Below are positions 52,880-61,425 of a DNA stretch of 64,000 nt, piece by piece (position 1 is the stretch's first letter; every line of letters begins with the position of its first letter). The stretch lies in the NCBI RefSeq assembly GCF_000723465.1, contig NZ_HF545616.1, positions 372,001-436,000 on the forward strand. The letters run 5' to 3'. The stretch is from Ruminococcus bicirculans (ex Wegman et al. 2014) (lineage in GTDB: Bacteria; Bacillota; Clostridia; Oscillospirales; Ruminococcaceae). The position numbers and the translations under genes were made by a program. The notes under the pieces are model-generated. The model saw nothing but the letters and a program-made list of their open reading frames with translations, was not told the DNA's origin and searched no databases.

Positions 52880-54502
52880 ATGAAAAAGACAACTTCAAAC
52901 AGCATAAAAAGAAACTTGATCACAGCTCTGTCGCTTATGATGACGGCGACAATGCTTGCTTCATGCGGAAGCGGTTATGACGGCTCGGAGAGCAGAAAGA
53001 GCGGCAGCTATAACAATGAAAGAACAACTGCGGAAAACTACAGATACAGCAATGTTACAGCCGGAGATACTGACGGCACGGCGAATACAGGAGGGGGTTA
53101 CAATACCGAGGAATATAACCATCTGACCGAAAACGGCTATAAGCTTGTTTCAGACGAACCGCTTTCCACCTTTTCCACAGACGTTGACACGGCTTCCTAC
53201 ACAAACGTGAGAAGAATGATAAACGACGGCTGGGAGGTCGACCCTGACGCTGTGAGAACAGAGGAGTTCATAAACTATTTCAAGTATGACTATGAAAAGC
53301 CTGCGGAGGGTGCGGTGTCTATAAATACCGAGCTTTCCGATTGTCCTTGGAACAGTGAAGCAAAGCTTATGCTGGTGGGGCTTCAGGCAAGGGAAGCAAA
53401 GGTCAAGGACGTTCCTACAAACCTTGTTTTTCTCATAGACGTGAGCGGCTCAATGGAGGACGAGGATAAGCTTCCTCTTGTTCAGCAGGCTTTCTCAATG
53501 CTTGTTGAAAACCTTGGGGCTGATGACAGAGTTTCTATCGTCACTTATGCAGGAAGCGACAGCGTTGTTCTTGAGGGCGAAAGTGGCGACAACAGCGAGG
53601 AGATAGTTTCAGCACTTAACAGCCTGTCAGCAGGCGGCTCGACAGCAGGTGCGGCAGGAATTACCACAGCTTACAAGCTTGCAGAGGAGTATTTCATAGA
53701 GGGCGGCAACAACAGAGTTATCCTTGCAACTGACGGCGATCTGAACGTTGGTCTGTCAAGTGAAGAAGAGCTTACCGACCTTATATCACAAAAGCGTGAC
53801 TCAGGGGTATATCTCTCAGTGCTTGGCTTCGGCTCAGGAAACTATAAGGATAACAGGCTTGAAGCCCTTGCTGATAACGGCAACGGAAACTATGCTTATA
53901 TTGACAGCGTTGACGAAGCAAAAAGAGTGCTTGTAACAGAAATGAGCGGAACTCTTTTCACTGTCGCAAAGGACGCAAAGGTGCAGATAGAGTTTAATCC
54001 CGAAAATGTTTCAGCATACAGGCTGGTGGGCTATGAAAACAGACTTCTCAATGACGAGGACTTTGAGGACGATACAAAGGACGCAGGCGATATTGGCTCG
54101 GGTCAGCAGGTCACGGTTTTGTATGAGATAGTGCCAAATAACGGCAATGAAAAGTCGCTGAAATATCAGGATAACGAGAGCAAGGCTGAAACCAACGAGC
54201 TCAGCGGAGAAATGCTCACAGTTTCAGTGAGGTATAAAGACCCGGAGGCGAGCGAAAGCAAGCTTATAGACAAGTCTGTTATGTGTTCTGACTATACAGA
54301 GGCTGTGTCACAGAATTTTGCAAAGGCTTGCTCTGCGGCAGAGTTTGCAATGGTGCTTAGAAAAAGCGACTATGCAAGCGGTCTTACCGCTCAGGGCGTT
54401 GTGGATTATATGGAACAAAACAATGTTGACAACAGCGAGCTTTTTGAACTCATATACAAATATATGCAAAACGGCACAGGCAGCGAGGCAAGCTACTGGT
54501 AA
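52880..54502 (+). CDS. VWA-domain lipoprotein (YfbK-like)
   Basis: 540 residues from ATG 52880 (GGGAG at workable spacing; ATG 52871 is too near). The lipoprotein signal ends in MLASCG, so Cys is lipidated. An N-terminal YfbK-type segment (PLSTFSTDVDTASYTNVRR, EEFINYFKYDY) precedes a von Willebrand A domain with MIDAS DVSGSMED and TDGDLNVGLSS, then a YfbK C-terminal domain. It is displayed on the outer face of the membrane and probably binds a metal-dependent partner. Co-expression with a sigma/anti-sigma pair suggests an envelope-stress role. Confidence 0.87.
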   Translation: MKKTTSNSIKRNLITALSLMMTATMLASCGSGYDGSESRKSGSYNNERTTAENYRYSNVTAGDTDGTANTGGGYNTEEYNHLTENGYKLVSDEPLSTFSTDVDTASYTNVRRMINDGWEVDPDAVRTEEFINYFKYDYEKPAEGAVSINTELSDCPWNSEAKLMLVGLQAREAKVKDVPTNLVFLIDVSGSMEDEDKLPLVQQAFSMLVENLGADDRVSIVTYAGSDSVVLEGESGDNSEEIVSALNSLSAGGSTAGAAGITTAYKLAEEYFIEGGNNRVILATDGDLNVGLSSEEELTDLISQKRDSGVYLSVLGFGSGNYKDNRLEALADNGNGNYAYIDSVDEAKRVLVTEMSGTLFTVAKDAKVQIEFNPENVSAYRLVGYENRLLNDEDFEDDTKDAGDIGSGQQVTVLYEIVPNNGNEKSLKYQDNESKAETNELSGEMLTVSVRYKDPEASESKLIDKSVMCSDYTEAVSQNFAKACSAAEFAMVLRKSDYASGLTAQGVVDYMEQNNVDNSELFELIYKYMQNGTGSEASYW

Positions 54503-54514
54503 AAAACTAAATCA

Positions 54515-54543
54515 AGGGGGTGTTGCATGGTCATCACCCCTTT
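54515..54543 (+). terminator. Terminator-like hairpin after VWA gene
   Basis: AAGGGGGTG pairs with CATCACCCCTTT imperfectly around about 9 nt. The T-run is short, so strength is uncertain. Confidence 0.5.
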
Positions 54544-54656
54544 GGGTCATAAAATTTACCTCTTGCATAGAAATCTGCACCTGTCAGCCAAAAGGGGTTT
54601 ACATGAAAGGAAAAATAGATTATAATAAGGCTGTCAGATAAAACGGGGGTGAAAGC

Positions 54657-55112
54657 GTGAAGGTCAGGATAGAGATAGACGAGAATATGTCTGAAGACGA
54701 GATAGTCATAAGGTGCGCCCAGCCCGATGAACGTGTGCTTAAAATGAAAAGGGCGGCGGAGTCCGCTGAGGGCGATCCTGAGATAGCTTTTTTCAAAGAC
54801 GCAGTTCAGTTCTATCCTCCCCTTGATTCCATACTGTTTTTTGAAACAGGGGAACATAATCTTAACGCACATACCTCCGACGACGTTTTTCAGGTCAAAA
54901 TGAAGCTTTTCGAGCTTGAAGAGATACTTCCGAGAAAATTCGTGAGAGTGTCAAAATCCGCTATCGTGAATGTAAAGCACATCTATTCCGTTGAGCGAAA
55001 CATAACCTCTGCAAGCCTTATAAGCTTTGCAGGCACTCACAAACAGCTTTACGCCTCACGAAGCTATTACAAGCTTTTGAAGCTCAGACTTGGAGAAAGG
55101 AGATTTCTATGA
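54657..55112 (+). CDS. LytTR-domain DNA-binding regulator
   Basis: 151 residues from GTG 54657 after GGGGGTG. The C-terminal LytTR domain (about 50-148) shows ILFFETGEHNLNAHTSDDVF, LPRKFVRVSKSAIVNVKHI and LYASRSYYKLLK. There is no receiver domain, so activity must be set by another partner. It overlaps the LiaF-like gene by 4 bp (ATGA). Such stand-alone LytTR plus membrane-protein pairs often form a regulator/inhibitor couple controlling their own operon. Confidence 0.88.
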   Translation: MKVRIEIDENMSEDEIVIRCAQPDERVLKMKRAAESAEGDPEIAFFKDAVQFYPPLDSILFFETGEHNLNAHTSDDVFQVKMKLFELEEILPRKFVRVSKSAIVNVKHIYSVERNITSASLISFAGTHKQLYASRSYYKLLKLRLGERRFL

Positions 55113-55813
55113 AAAACAAAAATCTTATATGGGGCTTGTTCTTTATCCTTGCAGGCGTTGCGCTTATCCTTGACCGCACAGGTCTGCTTGGAAGTGTAAG
55201 CGTGTGGAGCGTTGTGATCTCACTGCTCCTCGTTCCTGTTATCGTAACGAGCGTCAGACACCTTAACTTCTGGGGAATATTCTTCCCTATAGCTATCATG
55301 GCGATACTCTTTGACGAAACTCTCGGTATCGAGAAGTTCACCCCATGGCCTGTTTTGGGTGCGGCACTGCTTCTCAGCGTGGGATTTTCATTTATTTTCC
55401 CTTACCGCTACAGGTTTACACAAAGCAAGTGGACCACCCACACTACCGATAATCCTGCTTGGGATAAATCCTCAGACAATGGGGAATATGTGCGTATCGA
55501 CGCAAAATTTTCAGGCTGCACAAAGTATATAACCTCAAAGGTGTTGAAAAGAGTTGACATAAGCTGCCGTTACAGCGGTATGGAGGTGTACTTTGATTCT
55601 GCCGATATGGCAGGAAACGAAGTCGAGCTGAATGTTGATGTGCTTTGCGGCGGAGTGGAGCTTTATATCCCGAAGAACTGGGGCATAAAGGTGGAAGCCG
55701 ACTGCGTTCTTGGCGGAATAGACCAGCCTAACGGAGCTTATGATGAAAAAGAAAAGATCCTTATCATAAAGGGCAGAGCAAAGATCGCAGGAATAGATAT
55801 AACATATGTTTAG
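55109..55813 (+). CDS. LiaF-like membrane protein
   Basis: 234 residues: four membrane helices in the first about 95 residues (LIWGLFFILAGVALIL and following), then a soluble beta-helix-like domain (GEYVRIDAKFSGCTKYI, CGGVELYIPKNWGIKVEADC) resembling the C-terminal domain of LiaF, an inhibitor of envelope-stress signalling. Translationally coupled to the LytTR gene, so it is likely that regulator's membrane partner. Confidence 0.82.
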   Translation: MKNKNLIWGLFFILAGVALILDRTGLLGSVSVWSVVISLLLVPVIVTSVRHLNFWGIFFPIAIMAILFDETLGIEKFTPWPVLGAALLLSVGFSFIFPYRYRFTQSKWTTHTTDNPAWDKSSDNGEYVRIDAKFSGCTKYITSKVLKRVDISCRYSGMEVYFDSADMAGNEVELNVDVLCGGVELYIPKNWGIKVEADCVLGGIDQPNGAYDEKEKILIIKGRAKIAGIDITYV

Positions 55814-55836
55814 TCTTATGTGAAAGAACAAAAGTA

Positions 55837-55868
55837 AAAGCTGCGGAGTTTTCCCTCCGCAGCTTTTT
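55837..55868. terminator. Bidirectional terminator
   Basis: AAAGCTGCGGAG pairs perfectly with CTCCGCAGCTTT around 6 nt, with T-runs on both strands. It serves the convergent LiaF-like gene and ABC ATPase gene. Confidence 0.88.
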
Positions 55869-55878
55869 GTATGTCTGA

Positions 55879-56673
55879 TTATTCTTGAAGTATCATCTTG
55901 TCTGAAAGTTCGTCCTCGGCGGTGTCGGAATAAAGCTTCATAAGCTTTTCCACCGTCATGTTTGCTCTCTGCTCGCCCTCGATAGTAAGAAGCAGTTTGC
56001 CTTGGCTCATTACGATAGTTTTGTTGCCATATTCAATGGCATTTGAAATGTTGTGTGTTATCATAAGAGTAGTCAGCGCGTTTTCCTTTACTATCTTGTC
56101 GGTTATCCTCATGACCTTTTCTGCGGTCTTAGGGTCAAGTGCCGCAGTGTGTTCGTCAAGAAGCAGAAGTTTTGGTGTAACGATAGTCGCCATAAGCAAT
56201 GTGAGCGCCTGTCGCTGTCCGCCTGAGAGCAAGCCCACAGGCATTTTCATTCTGTCCTCAAGACCTAAGTCAAGCTCCTTGAGCCTTTCTCTGAACACTG
56301 AAACGTCCTTTTTCCTGATACCGATAGTCAGCGAACGACGCTTTCCACGACTGTAGGCAAGGCCGAGATTTTCCTCTATGGTCATGTTTGGCGCAGTTCC
56401 TCTCAGCGGGTCTTGGAAAAGCCTGCCTATAGTTCTTGCACGTTGATGCTCCTTTAGGTGAGTGATGTTCTTTCCGTCAAGGAATATCTTGCCGGTGTCA
56501 GCCTCGTAGCTGCCACTGATAACGTTCATAAGTGTGGATTTTCCTGCACCGTTTGAACCTATTACAGTAACGAAATCTCCGTCAGCCACATCAAGGTCTA
56601 TGTGCTGGAGCGCCTTACGCTCGTTGGCAGTGTTCTTGTTGAAGGTTATGTTTATATTTTCAAGCTTAAGCAT
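55879..56673 (-). CDS. ABC transporter ATPase of ABC_sub_bind-type importer
   Basis: 264 residues from ATG 56673 (AGGAGG 7 bp upstream; the open frame to 56760 has no site). Walker A GSNGAGKST, signature LLSGGQRQ, Walker B LLLLDEHTAALDPKTAEKV and switch H in MITHNISNAIEYG. The Asp-Glu-His (DEH) in Walker B is typical of this importer subfamily. It energises uptake with the permease (56684-57655) and binding protein (57742-58764). Confidence 0.9.
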   Translation of the reverse strand: MLKLENINITFNKNTANERKALQHIDLDVADGDFVTVIGSNGAGKSTLMNVISGSYEADTGKIFLDGKNITHLKEHQRARTIGRLFQDPLRGTAPNMTIEENLGLAYSRGKRRSLTIGIRKKDVSVFRERLKELDLGLEDRMKMPVGLLSGGQRQALTLLMATIVTPKLLLLDEHTAALDPKTAEKVMRITDKIVKENALTTLMITHNISNAIEYGNKTIVMSQGKLLLTIEGEQRANMTVEKLMKLYSDTAEDELSDKMILQE

Positions 56674-56683
56674 TTTAAACCTC

Positions 56684-57655
56684 CTATTTGTCACTGCATA
56701 CACGCTTGTATGCCTTTGTGATATACTTCTTGATAGCAGGCAGAGAGATAGCAAGGGCAACTATGCAGGCTGAGAAAAGCTTTGTGTAGTTGCTGTCCAT
56801 ACCGTGATTCATTGCAAAAGCAAGAACAAATCTGTATGCCACCGCACCGAATATCGCCGCAAGTATTCCGCAGAGGATCGAGTGCTTGCTGAAGAATATC
56901 TCACCGATAATGATAGAAGCAAGGCCTACCACCAGCATACCTGTACCGCTGTTTGAGTCGCCTGCTGAGGAATACTGAGCGTACATTGCGCCTGAAAGGG
57001 ATACCAAAGCGTTTGCAATGGCAAAGCCCATTATCTTCATTCTGTCTGAGTTTATTGAAGAAGCCCTTACCATGTATTCGTTGTCGCCTGTGGCTCTAAG
57101 TGACATTCCTGCCTGAGTTTTAAGAAACCAGAAAAGCAGAACAGCCGCAATAACAAGCACGATACCTGCCGCTGCAAGCTTGTAATAGTCGCCGAAATAT
57201 TTCTGTGCTATTGTAAATATAGTATCTTTCTTATAGAGTGAAATATTAGGTCTGTCCATGATTTTCAGGTTTATGGAATAAAGAGCCGTCATTGTGATTA
57301 TTCCCGCAAGTATAGGCTGAACGTTGAGTTTTGTGATAAGTATTCCCGTCACGCTTCCTGCGATAGCTCCTGCAACTATTGACAGCAGTATGCCCTTGAT
57401 AGGGTCGCCGTTGAAAGCCTGCATAACTGATACTGCAACGCCAAGGGTGAAAGTTCCGTCTACCGACAGGTCAGGGATATCAAGTATCCTGAATGAGATG
57501 AATATTCCAAGTGCAAGGATAGAAAAAACAAGACCCTTTTCAAATGTTCCCGTAACAACGCTTTCCGTGAGCTGAGTGTTTATTATCACAAGAAGTAAGA
57601 TCAAAAGCACAGCTTTCGGTATAAGCGAGATAACTGTTTTCTTATTCAGTTTCAT
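56684..57655 (-). CDS. ABC importer permease (branched-chain amino-acid type fold)
   Basis: 323 residues with about eight membrane helices and the BPD_transp_2 layout: FSILALGIFISFRILDIPDL near the start, LRATGDNEYMVRASS in the coupling region, LVGLASIIIGEIFF. It ends 10 bp before the ATPase gene. A hairpin separates it from the binding-protein gene upstream, so it is probably made in lower amount. Confidence 0.88.
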   Translation of the reverse strand: MKLNKKTVISLIPKAVLLILLLVIINTQLTESVVTGTFEKGLVFSILALGIFISFRILDIPDLSVDGTFTLGVAVSVMQAFNGDPIKGILLSIVAGAIAGSVTGILITKLNVQPILAGIITMTALYSINLKIMDRPNISLYKKDTIFTIAQKYFGDYYKLAAAGIVLVIAAVLLFWFLKTQAGMSLRATGDNEYMVRASSINSDRMKIMGFAIANALVSLSGAMYAQYSSAGDSNSGTGMLVVGLASIIIGEIFFSKHSILCGILAAIFGAVAYRFVLAFAMNHGMDSNYTKLFSACIVALAISLPAIKKYITKAYKRVCSDK

Positions 57656-57671
57656 ATAATTTTCCTTTCAA

Positions 57672-57709
57672 TAAAAAATAGCAGGGAGCGAAAGTCCCGC
57701 TCCCTACTA
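57672..57709 (-). terminator. Intra-operon terminator after the binding-protein gene
   Basis: On the minus strand AGTAGGGAGCG pairs with CGCTCCCTGCT (one G-T pair) around 7 nt and is followed by ATTTTTTATT. Placed between the binding-protein gene and the permease gene, it would allow partial read-through, giving excess binding protein. Confidence 0.75.
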
Positions 57710-57741
57710 TTATACTATGTTTGATTTGATTTTGCAATAGT

Positions 57742-58764
57742 TTAATTAAAGTAAACTGTCTTTTCTCCGTTTGCAATATCGTCAGGAATAGTGATACCGA
57801 TCGTGTCAGCAGTTGTCTTGTTGATATAAGTGCTGAGGTCTTCGTTGAATACCTTTATTGGTATTTCGGAAGCCTTCTTTTCGCCGCTGAGTATCTGAGC
57901 TGCCATGTTTGCAGTTTCCTTACCAAGGTCGGAATACTCGATACCAACAGTGCCAAGACCGCCGTCCATTACCATTGAGTCAGCACCAACGAACATTGGA
58001 ACCTTCGCCTTGTTCATAACTTCTGTAACTGTACCCATAGCGCCTGCGATAGTGTTGTCGTTAGGGGAGAATACAGCGTCGCACTTTGCGGCAAGGTTCT
58101 GAGCAGCTTCCTGCACCTCAGATGTGTTTGAAGCAGCGCCTTCGATAACAGTGATGCCCTTTTCCTCACAGTAAGCCTTTACTTCTTTAAGGGTAGAAAC
58201 TGAGTTGTCCTCGCCTGTGTTGTAAAGATAACCGAGAGTTTTTATTTCAGGCTTCATTTCAAGCGCAAAGTCAAGTATCTTTGTGATAGCGAGCTTGTCA
58301 GATGTGCCTGTGATGTTTGCCCCTGTGCTTTCAAGCGAGTCGCAAAGACCTGCACCGATAGGGTCTGTTACTGCGGAGAATACTACAGGTATCTCCTCAG
58401 AGTATGGAGCTGCGAGCTGTGCGCATGGTGTTGTGATAGCGATGATGATATCGTCACCGTCAGCCTTGAACTGGTCGAGTATCTGCTGAACAGTTGTTGA
58501 CTCGTTGTTAGCCTGCTGAGCGTCGATAGTGCAGTTTTTGCCGTCAACATAGCCAAGCTCTGCAAGTCTGTCGATAACAGCATCTCTGATAGTGTTGAGA
58601 GATGTATGCTCCATTATCTGCACAATGCCTATCTTATAGTGCTTTTCTGATGAGCCGCCTGCCTTTGAATCGTTTGAGGAGTCCTCCTTAACGCCGCATG
58701 ACGCAAGAGCAGCCACAGCCATTACCGCTGCAGCGGCAAGTGCCAGAACTTTTCTTAACTTCAT
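57742..58764 (-). CDS. ABC importer substrate-binding lipoprotein (ABC_sub_bind family)
   Basis: 340 residues. The lipoprotein signal ends in ALASCG, then a Ser/Gly-rich linker, then two Rossmann-like lobes (YKIGIVQIMEHTSLNTIRDA, CDAVFSPNDNTIAGAMG, LGTVGIEYSDLGKETANMAA). Relatives are called TrpX and linked to tryptophan or other aromatic compounds when a T-box or trp site is nearby. No T-box is seen here, so the ligand is left open. Confidence 0.88.
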   Translation of the reverse strand: MKLRKVLALAAAAVMAVAALASCGVKEDSSNDSKAGGSSEKHYKIGIVQIMEHTSLNTIRDAVIDRLAELGYVDGKNCTIDAQQANNESTTVQQILDQFKADGDDIIIAITTPCAQLAAPYSEEIPVVFSAVTDPIGAGLCDSLESTGANITGTSDKLAITKILDFALEMKPEIKTLGYLYNTGEDNSVSTLKEVKAYCEEKGITVIEGAASNTSEVQEAAQNLAAKCDAVFSPNDNTIAGAMGTVTEVMNKAKVPMFVGADSMVMDGGLGTVGIEYSDLGKETANMAAQILSGEKKASEIPIKVFNEDLSTYINKTTADTIGITIPDDIANGEKTVYFN

Positions 58765-58812
58765 ATATGTACCATTCCTTTCGTATTTACGGGGATTTTA
58801 CCCTACTACTCT

Positions 58813-58841
58813 ATTAAAGCACAGCCGTAAAAGTTTGTCAA
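58813..58841 (-). promoter_or_regulatory. Promoter of the ABC importer operon
   Basis: On the minus strand, perfect TTGACA (58841-58836), a 17-bp spacer and TTTAAT (58818-58813), about 48 bp upstream of the start codon. Confidence 0.75.
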
Positions 58842-58918
58842 GTAAAAGTTAAAAGGATTGTAGAAATAGTAAAAGCCACAGAGAAAATCCCCATGGATTT
58901 TGTATGTTTTGCAGTTGG

Positions 58919-58947
58919 TTGACAGAAATGTGAAAAAAGGCTATAAT
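58919..58947 (+). promoter_or_regulatory. Promoter of the CotH-protein gene
   Basis: Perfect TTGACA (58919-58924), a 17-bp spacer and perfect TATAAT (58942-58947), 35 bp before the TTG start. Confidence 0.8.
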
Positions 58948-58982
58948 GATATCTGTAGTATTGCAGAGCAGGAGGTTTTGTA

Positions 58983-61373
58983 TTGGGACTAAAAAGGGTT
59001 TCCGTGATAGGGCTTTGTCTTGCGGCGGTGGCAGCGGTGGTAATGCTCGCTGCAGTTATAATAAGACCGCCGAAAATATATATAAGCGAGATATGCCCCT
59101 CAAACAGCGAAACATCTAAGAAAACAGCTATGCAGGACAAAAACGGAGAACCAAGCGATTGGATAGAGATATATAATCCTACAAATAAAGATATTTCACT
59201 TACGGGATTTTCACTTTCAAAAAATGGCGGTGGAGATCAGCCTTTGGGCGGATATGTCATTAAAGCCCATGACTATATAATAGTATACTGCTCGTCAGCA
59301 GGCTTTGAAAATGCTGATTTTCCTCACGCTGATTTCAGCATAGGCAAGGTCAGCGAAGCGGAGATAATATTGAAATATGACTCGTTCCAGTGTGAGAGCA
59401 TAAAATTGCCTAAGCTTAACAAGGGCGTGAGCTATTCTAAAAATGTCAAGGGTGAAATGTACGTTTCAGAGCCTACACCTCTTGCGGCGAATGCAGAGAA
59501 AACTATCGGCGATACACCTGTGTTTTCTCAGGCGGCAGGCAGCTATGAAAAGGCTTTTGACCTTGAGATAACCGCAGGAGAGAGTCAGACGGTGTATTAT
59601 ACCACCGACGGCACCGACCCTGCCACGTCGGACACAAGAAAGGTCTATGAAAATGCCCTGAGAATTGACGACAGGTCAGATGATGAAAATGTCCTTTCGG
59701 CTTATGACCCTATGAAAATACAGCTTGACTATCGTGACAGCATAAAACTGCCTGACAAAAGCGCAGTTGATAAAGGCACTGTCATAAGAGCCTGTGCAGA
59801 GGGCACAAGCGGAAAGTGTGGAAAAACTGTTACTGCCACTTATTTTGTGGACGTTTCAAGTGCAGATCATAACGATCTGCCTATAGTATCAATTACCACC
59901 GATCCTGACGGGCTTTTCAACGAAAAAACGGGCATTTACTGCCTTGGGGACGTATACAAAGAATATGACGAAGAAAATCCCGACCACCCTTGGAACGGCT
60001 CTATCCCTGCAAACTATAATCAGCGTGGCAGAGAGTGGGAAAAAGAATGTTATGTTGAGTATTTCGACAGTGAGGGCAACAGCCTTATTTCTCAGGATTG
60101 CGGCATAAGGATACAAGGCGGCTGGTCTAGGGCGGATTATCAAAAGTCGTTCAGGCTTTATGCTCGAAACGATTACGGCAAAAGCTCTTTTGATACAGTT
60201 TTCTGGGATAGCTTTACAGATGTAAACGGCGAGGCTATCACCTCCTGCAAGACCTTTGTGCTTAGAAACGGCGGGAATGACGCCAATTATTCAAAATTCA
60301 AGGACATGATGATACAAAATATGGTGTCAGGCAGAGGTGTTGAAACTCAGCAGGGAACAGCCTGCGTGGTGTTTATAGACGGTGAATACTGGGGACTTTA
60401 TACTCTCCAATCCGATTACAGCGACAGATATTTTGCGGATAGATACAATGTAGCAAAAAGCAACGTTGTCATGTATAAAAATGATGAGCTGAGCGAGGGT
60501 GAGGCTGAGGACGAAAAGCTTTTCAATGATATGTATAAGTTTATCACAGAAAACGATATGTCCATTGAGGAGAATTATCGCAAAGCCTGCGCAATGATAG
60601 ATATGGATAACCTTGTGGAGTATGCCGCCACGGAAATGTATATCTTCAATGACGATTGGCCGCAGAACAACTATGCTTGCTGGCGCACAAGAACAATAGA
60701 GCAGGGCAATAGCTATGCAGATGGCAGATGGCGCTTTGTGCTTTTCGATACGGAATCGTCATGCTCGCATTATAACGAGAAGAATCTGGAAACAAATATG
60801 TTCTCGTATCTTAGAAGCCAAAGCTATACAACGTTTGGCGGAATACTTTGCAGCCTTATAGATAACGAGGAATTTGATTTGAAGCTCACCTCGGCAATGT
60901 GTCAGCTTGGAAGCGTGAACTTTACTGCGGAGCGGTTCGGGGAGTATCTCGAATATTATAAGAATATCTATTACGGCGAACTTGATAATTATTTCGACCG
61001 TTTTCCAACATGGGCAAACCTTGCGAAAGCTACAGACCCTATGATAATACGTTGGCAGAATTTTATTGAGGGAAGATATGATAAAGTGCTTGGCTATCTT
61101 GAAAGAGAGTTTGACTATTATGAGCGCAGAACAGTGAAGATATCAGCGGATAACGAGCAGGGAAGCGTTTTGATAGGGGGCGTTGAAATAGAAAGTGATT
61201 ATAGCGGTACATATTTTGACGGCTGTGAGATAAAATTGAACGCACAAGCAAAATCAGGCTGGCATTTTGACCATTGGGAGGGCGTAAATGGCGATAATAC
61301 CCAATCGGAGATAAAGGCTAAGGTGAATGGTGATATGAATATCAAAGCCGTTTTTGAAAAAGACATTGTGTAG
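58983..61373 (+). CDS. Large exported CotH-kinase surface protein with lamin-tail and InlB-type repeat
   Basis: 796 residues from TTG 58983, 7 bp after AGGAGG. An N-terminal membrane anchor (about 7-28) precedes a lamin-tail domain (about 33-150; ISEICPSNSE, SDWIEIYNPTN), a chitobiase-like beta domain (about 175-300; VYYTTDGTDPA) and a CotH kinase-like domain (about 310-680; GIRIQGGWSRADYQKSFRLY, RFVLFDTESS). An InlB-type repeat ends it (about 720-796; GWHFDHWEGVNG). The protein faces outward. CotH proteins in ruminococci occur with fibre- and host-glycan-degrading systems, and some phosphorylate surface proteins; the target here is unknown. Confidence 0.9.
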   Translation: MGLKRVSVIGLCLAAVAAVVMLAAVIIRPPKIYISEICPSNSETSKKTAMQDKNGEPSDWIEIYNPTNKDISLTGFSLSKNGGGDQPLGGYVIKAHDYIIVYCSSAGFENADFPHADFSIGKVSEAEIILKYDSFQCESIKLPKLNKGVSYSKNVKGEMYVSEPTPLAANAEKTIGDTPVFSQAAGSYEKAFDLEITAGESQTVYYTTDGTDPATSDTRKVYENALRIDDRSDDENVLSAYDPMKIQLDYRDSIKLPDKSAVDKGTVIRACAEGTSGKCGKTVTATYFVDVSSADHNDLPIVSITTDPDGLFNEKTGIYCLGDVYKEYDEENPDHPWNGSIPANYNQRGREWEKECYVEYFDSEGNSLISQDCGIRIQGGWSRADYQKSFRLYARNDYGKSSFDTVFWDSFTDVNGEAITSCKTFVLRNGGNDANYSKFKDMMIQNMVSGRGVETQQGTACVVFIDGEYWGLYTLQSDYSDRYFADRYNVAKSNVVMYKNDELSEGEAEDEKLFNDMYKFITENDMSIEENYRKACAMIDMDNLVEYAATEMYIFNDDWPQNNYACWRTRTIEQGNSYADGRWRFVLFDTESSCSHYNEKNLETNMFSYLRSQSYTTFGGILCSLIDNEEFDLKLTSAMCQLGSVNFTAERFGEYLEYYKNIYYGELDNYFDRFPTWANLAKATDPMIIRWQNFIEGRYDKVLGYLEREFDYYERRTVKISADNEQGSVLIGGVEIESDYSGTYFDGCEIKLNAQAKSGWHFDHWEGVNGDNTQSEIKAKVNGDMNIKAVFEKDIV

Positions 61374-61377
61374 AATA

Positions 61378-61415
61378 AAAAAGGTCTGTCACTAAAATCA
61401 AGTGACAGACCTTTT
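61378..61415. terminator. Bidirectional terminator
   Basis: AAAAGGTCTGTCACT pairs perfectly with AGTGACAGACCTTTT around 7 nt. It serves the CotH gene and the convergent phosphoesterase gene. Confidence 0.88.
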
Positions 61416-61425
61416 ACTATATAAC

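Noticed and set aside
58765-58982. T-box or other riboswitch upstream of the ABC importer
   Set aside because: The leader is short and shows no T-box sequence or specifier structure; only a plain promoter is visible.
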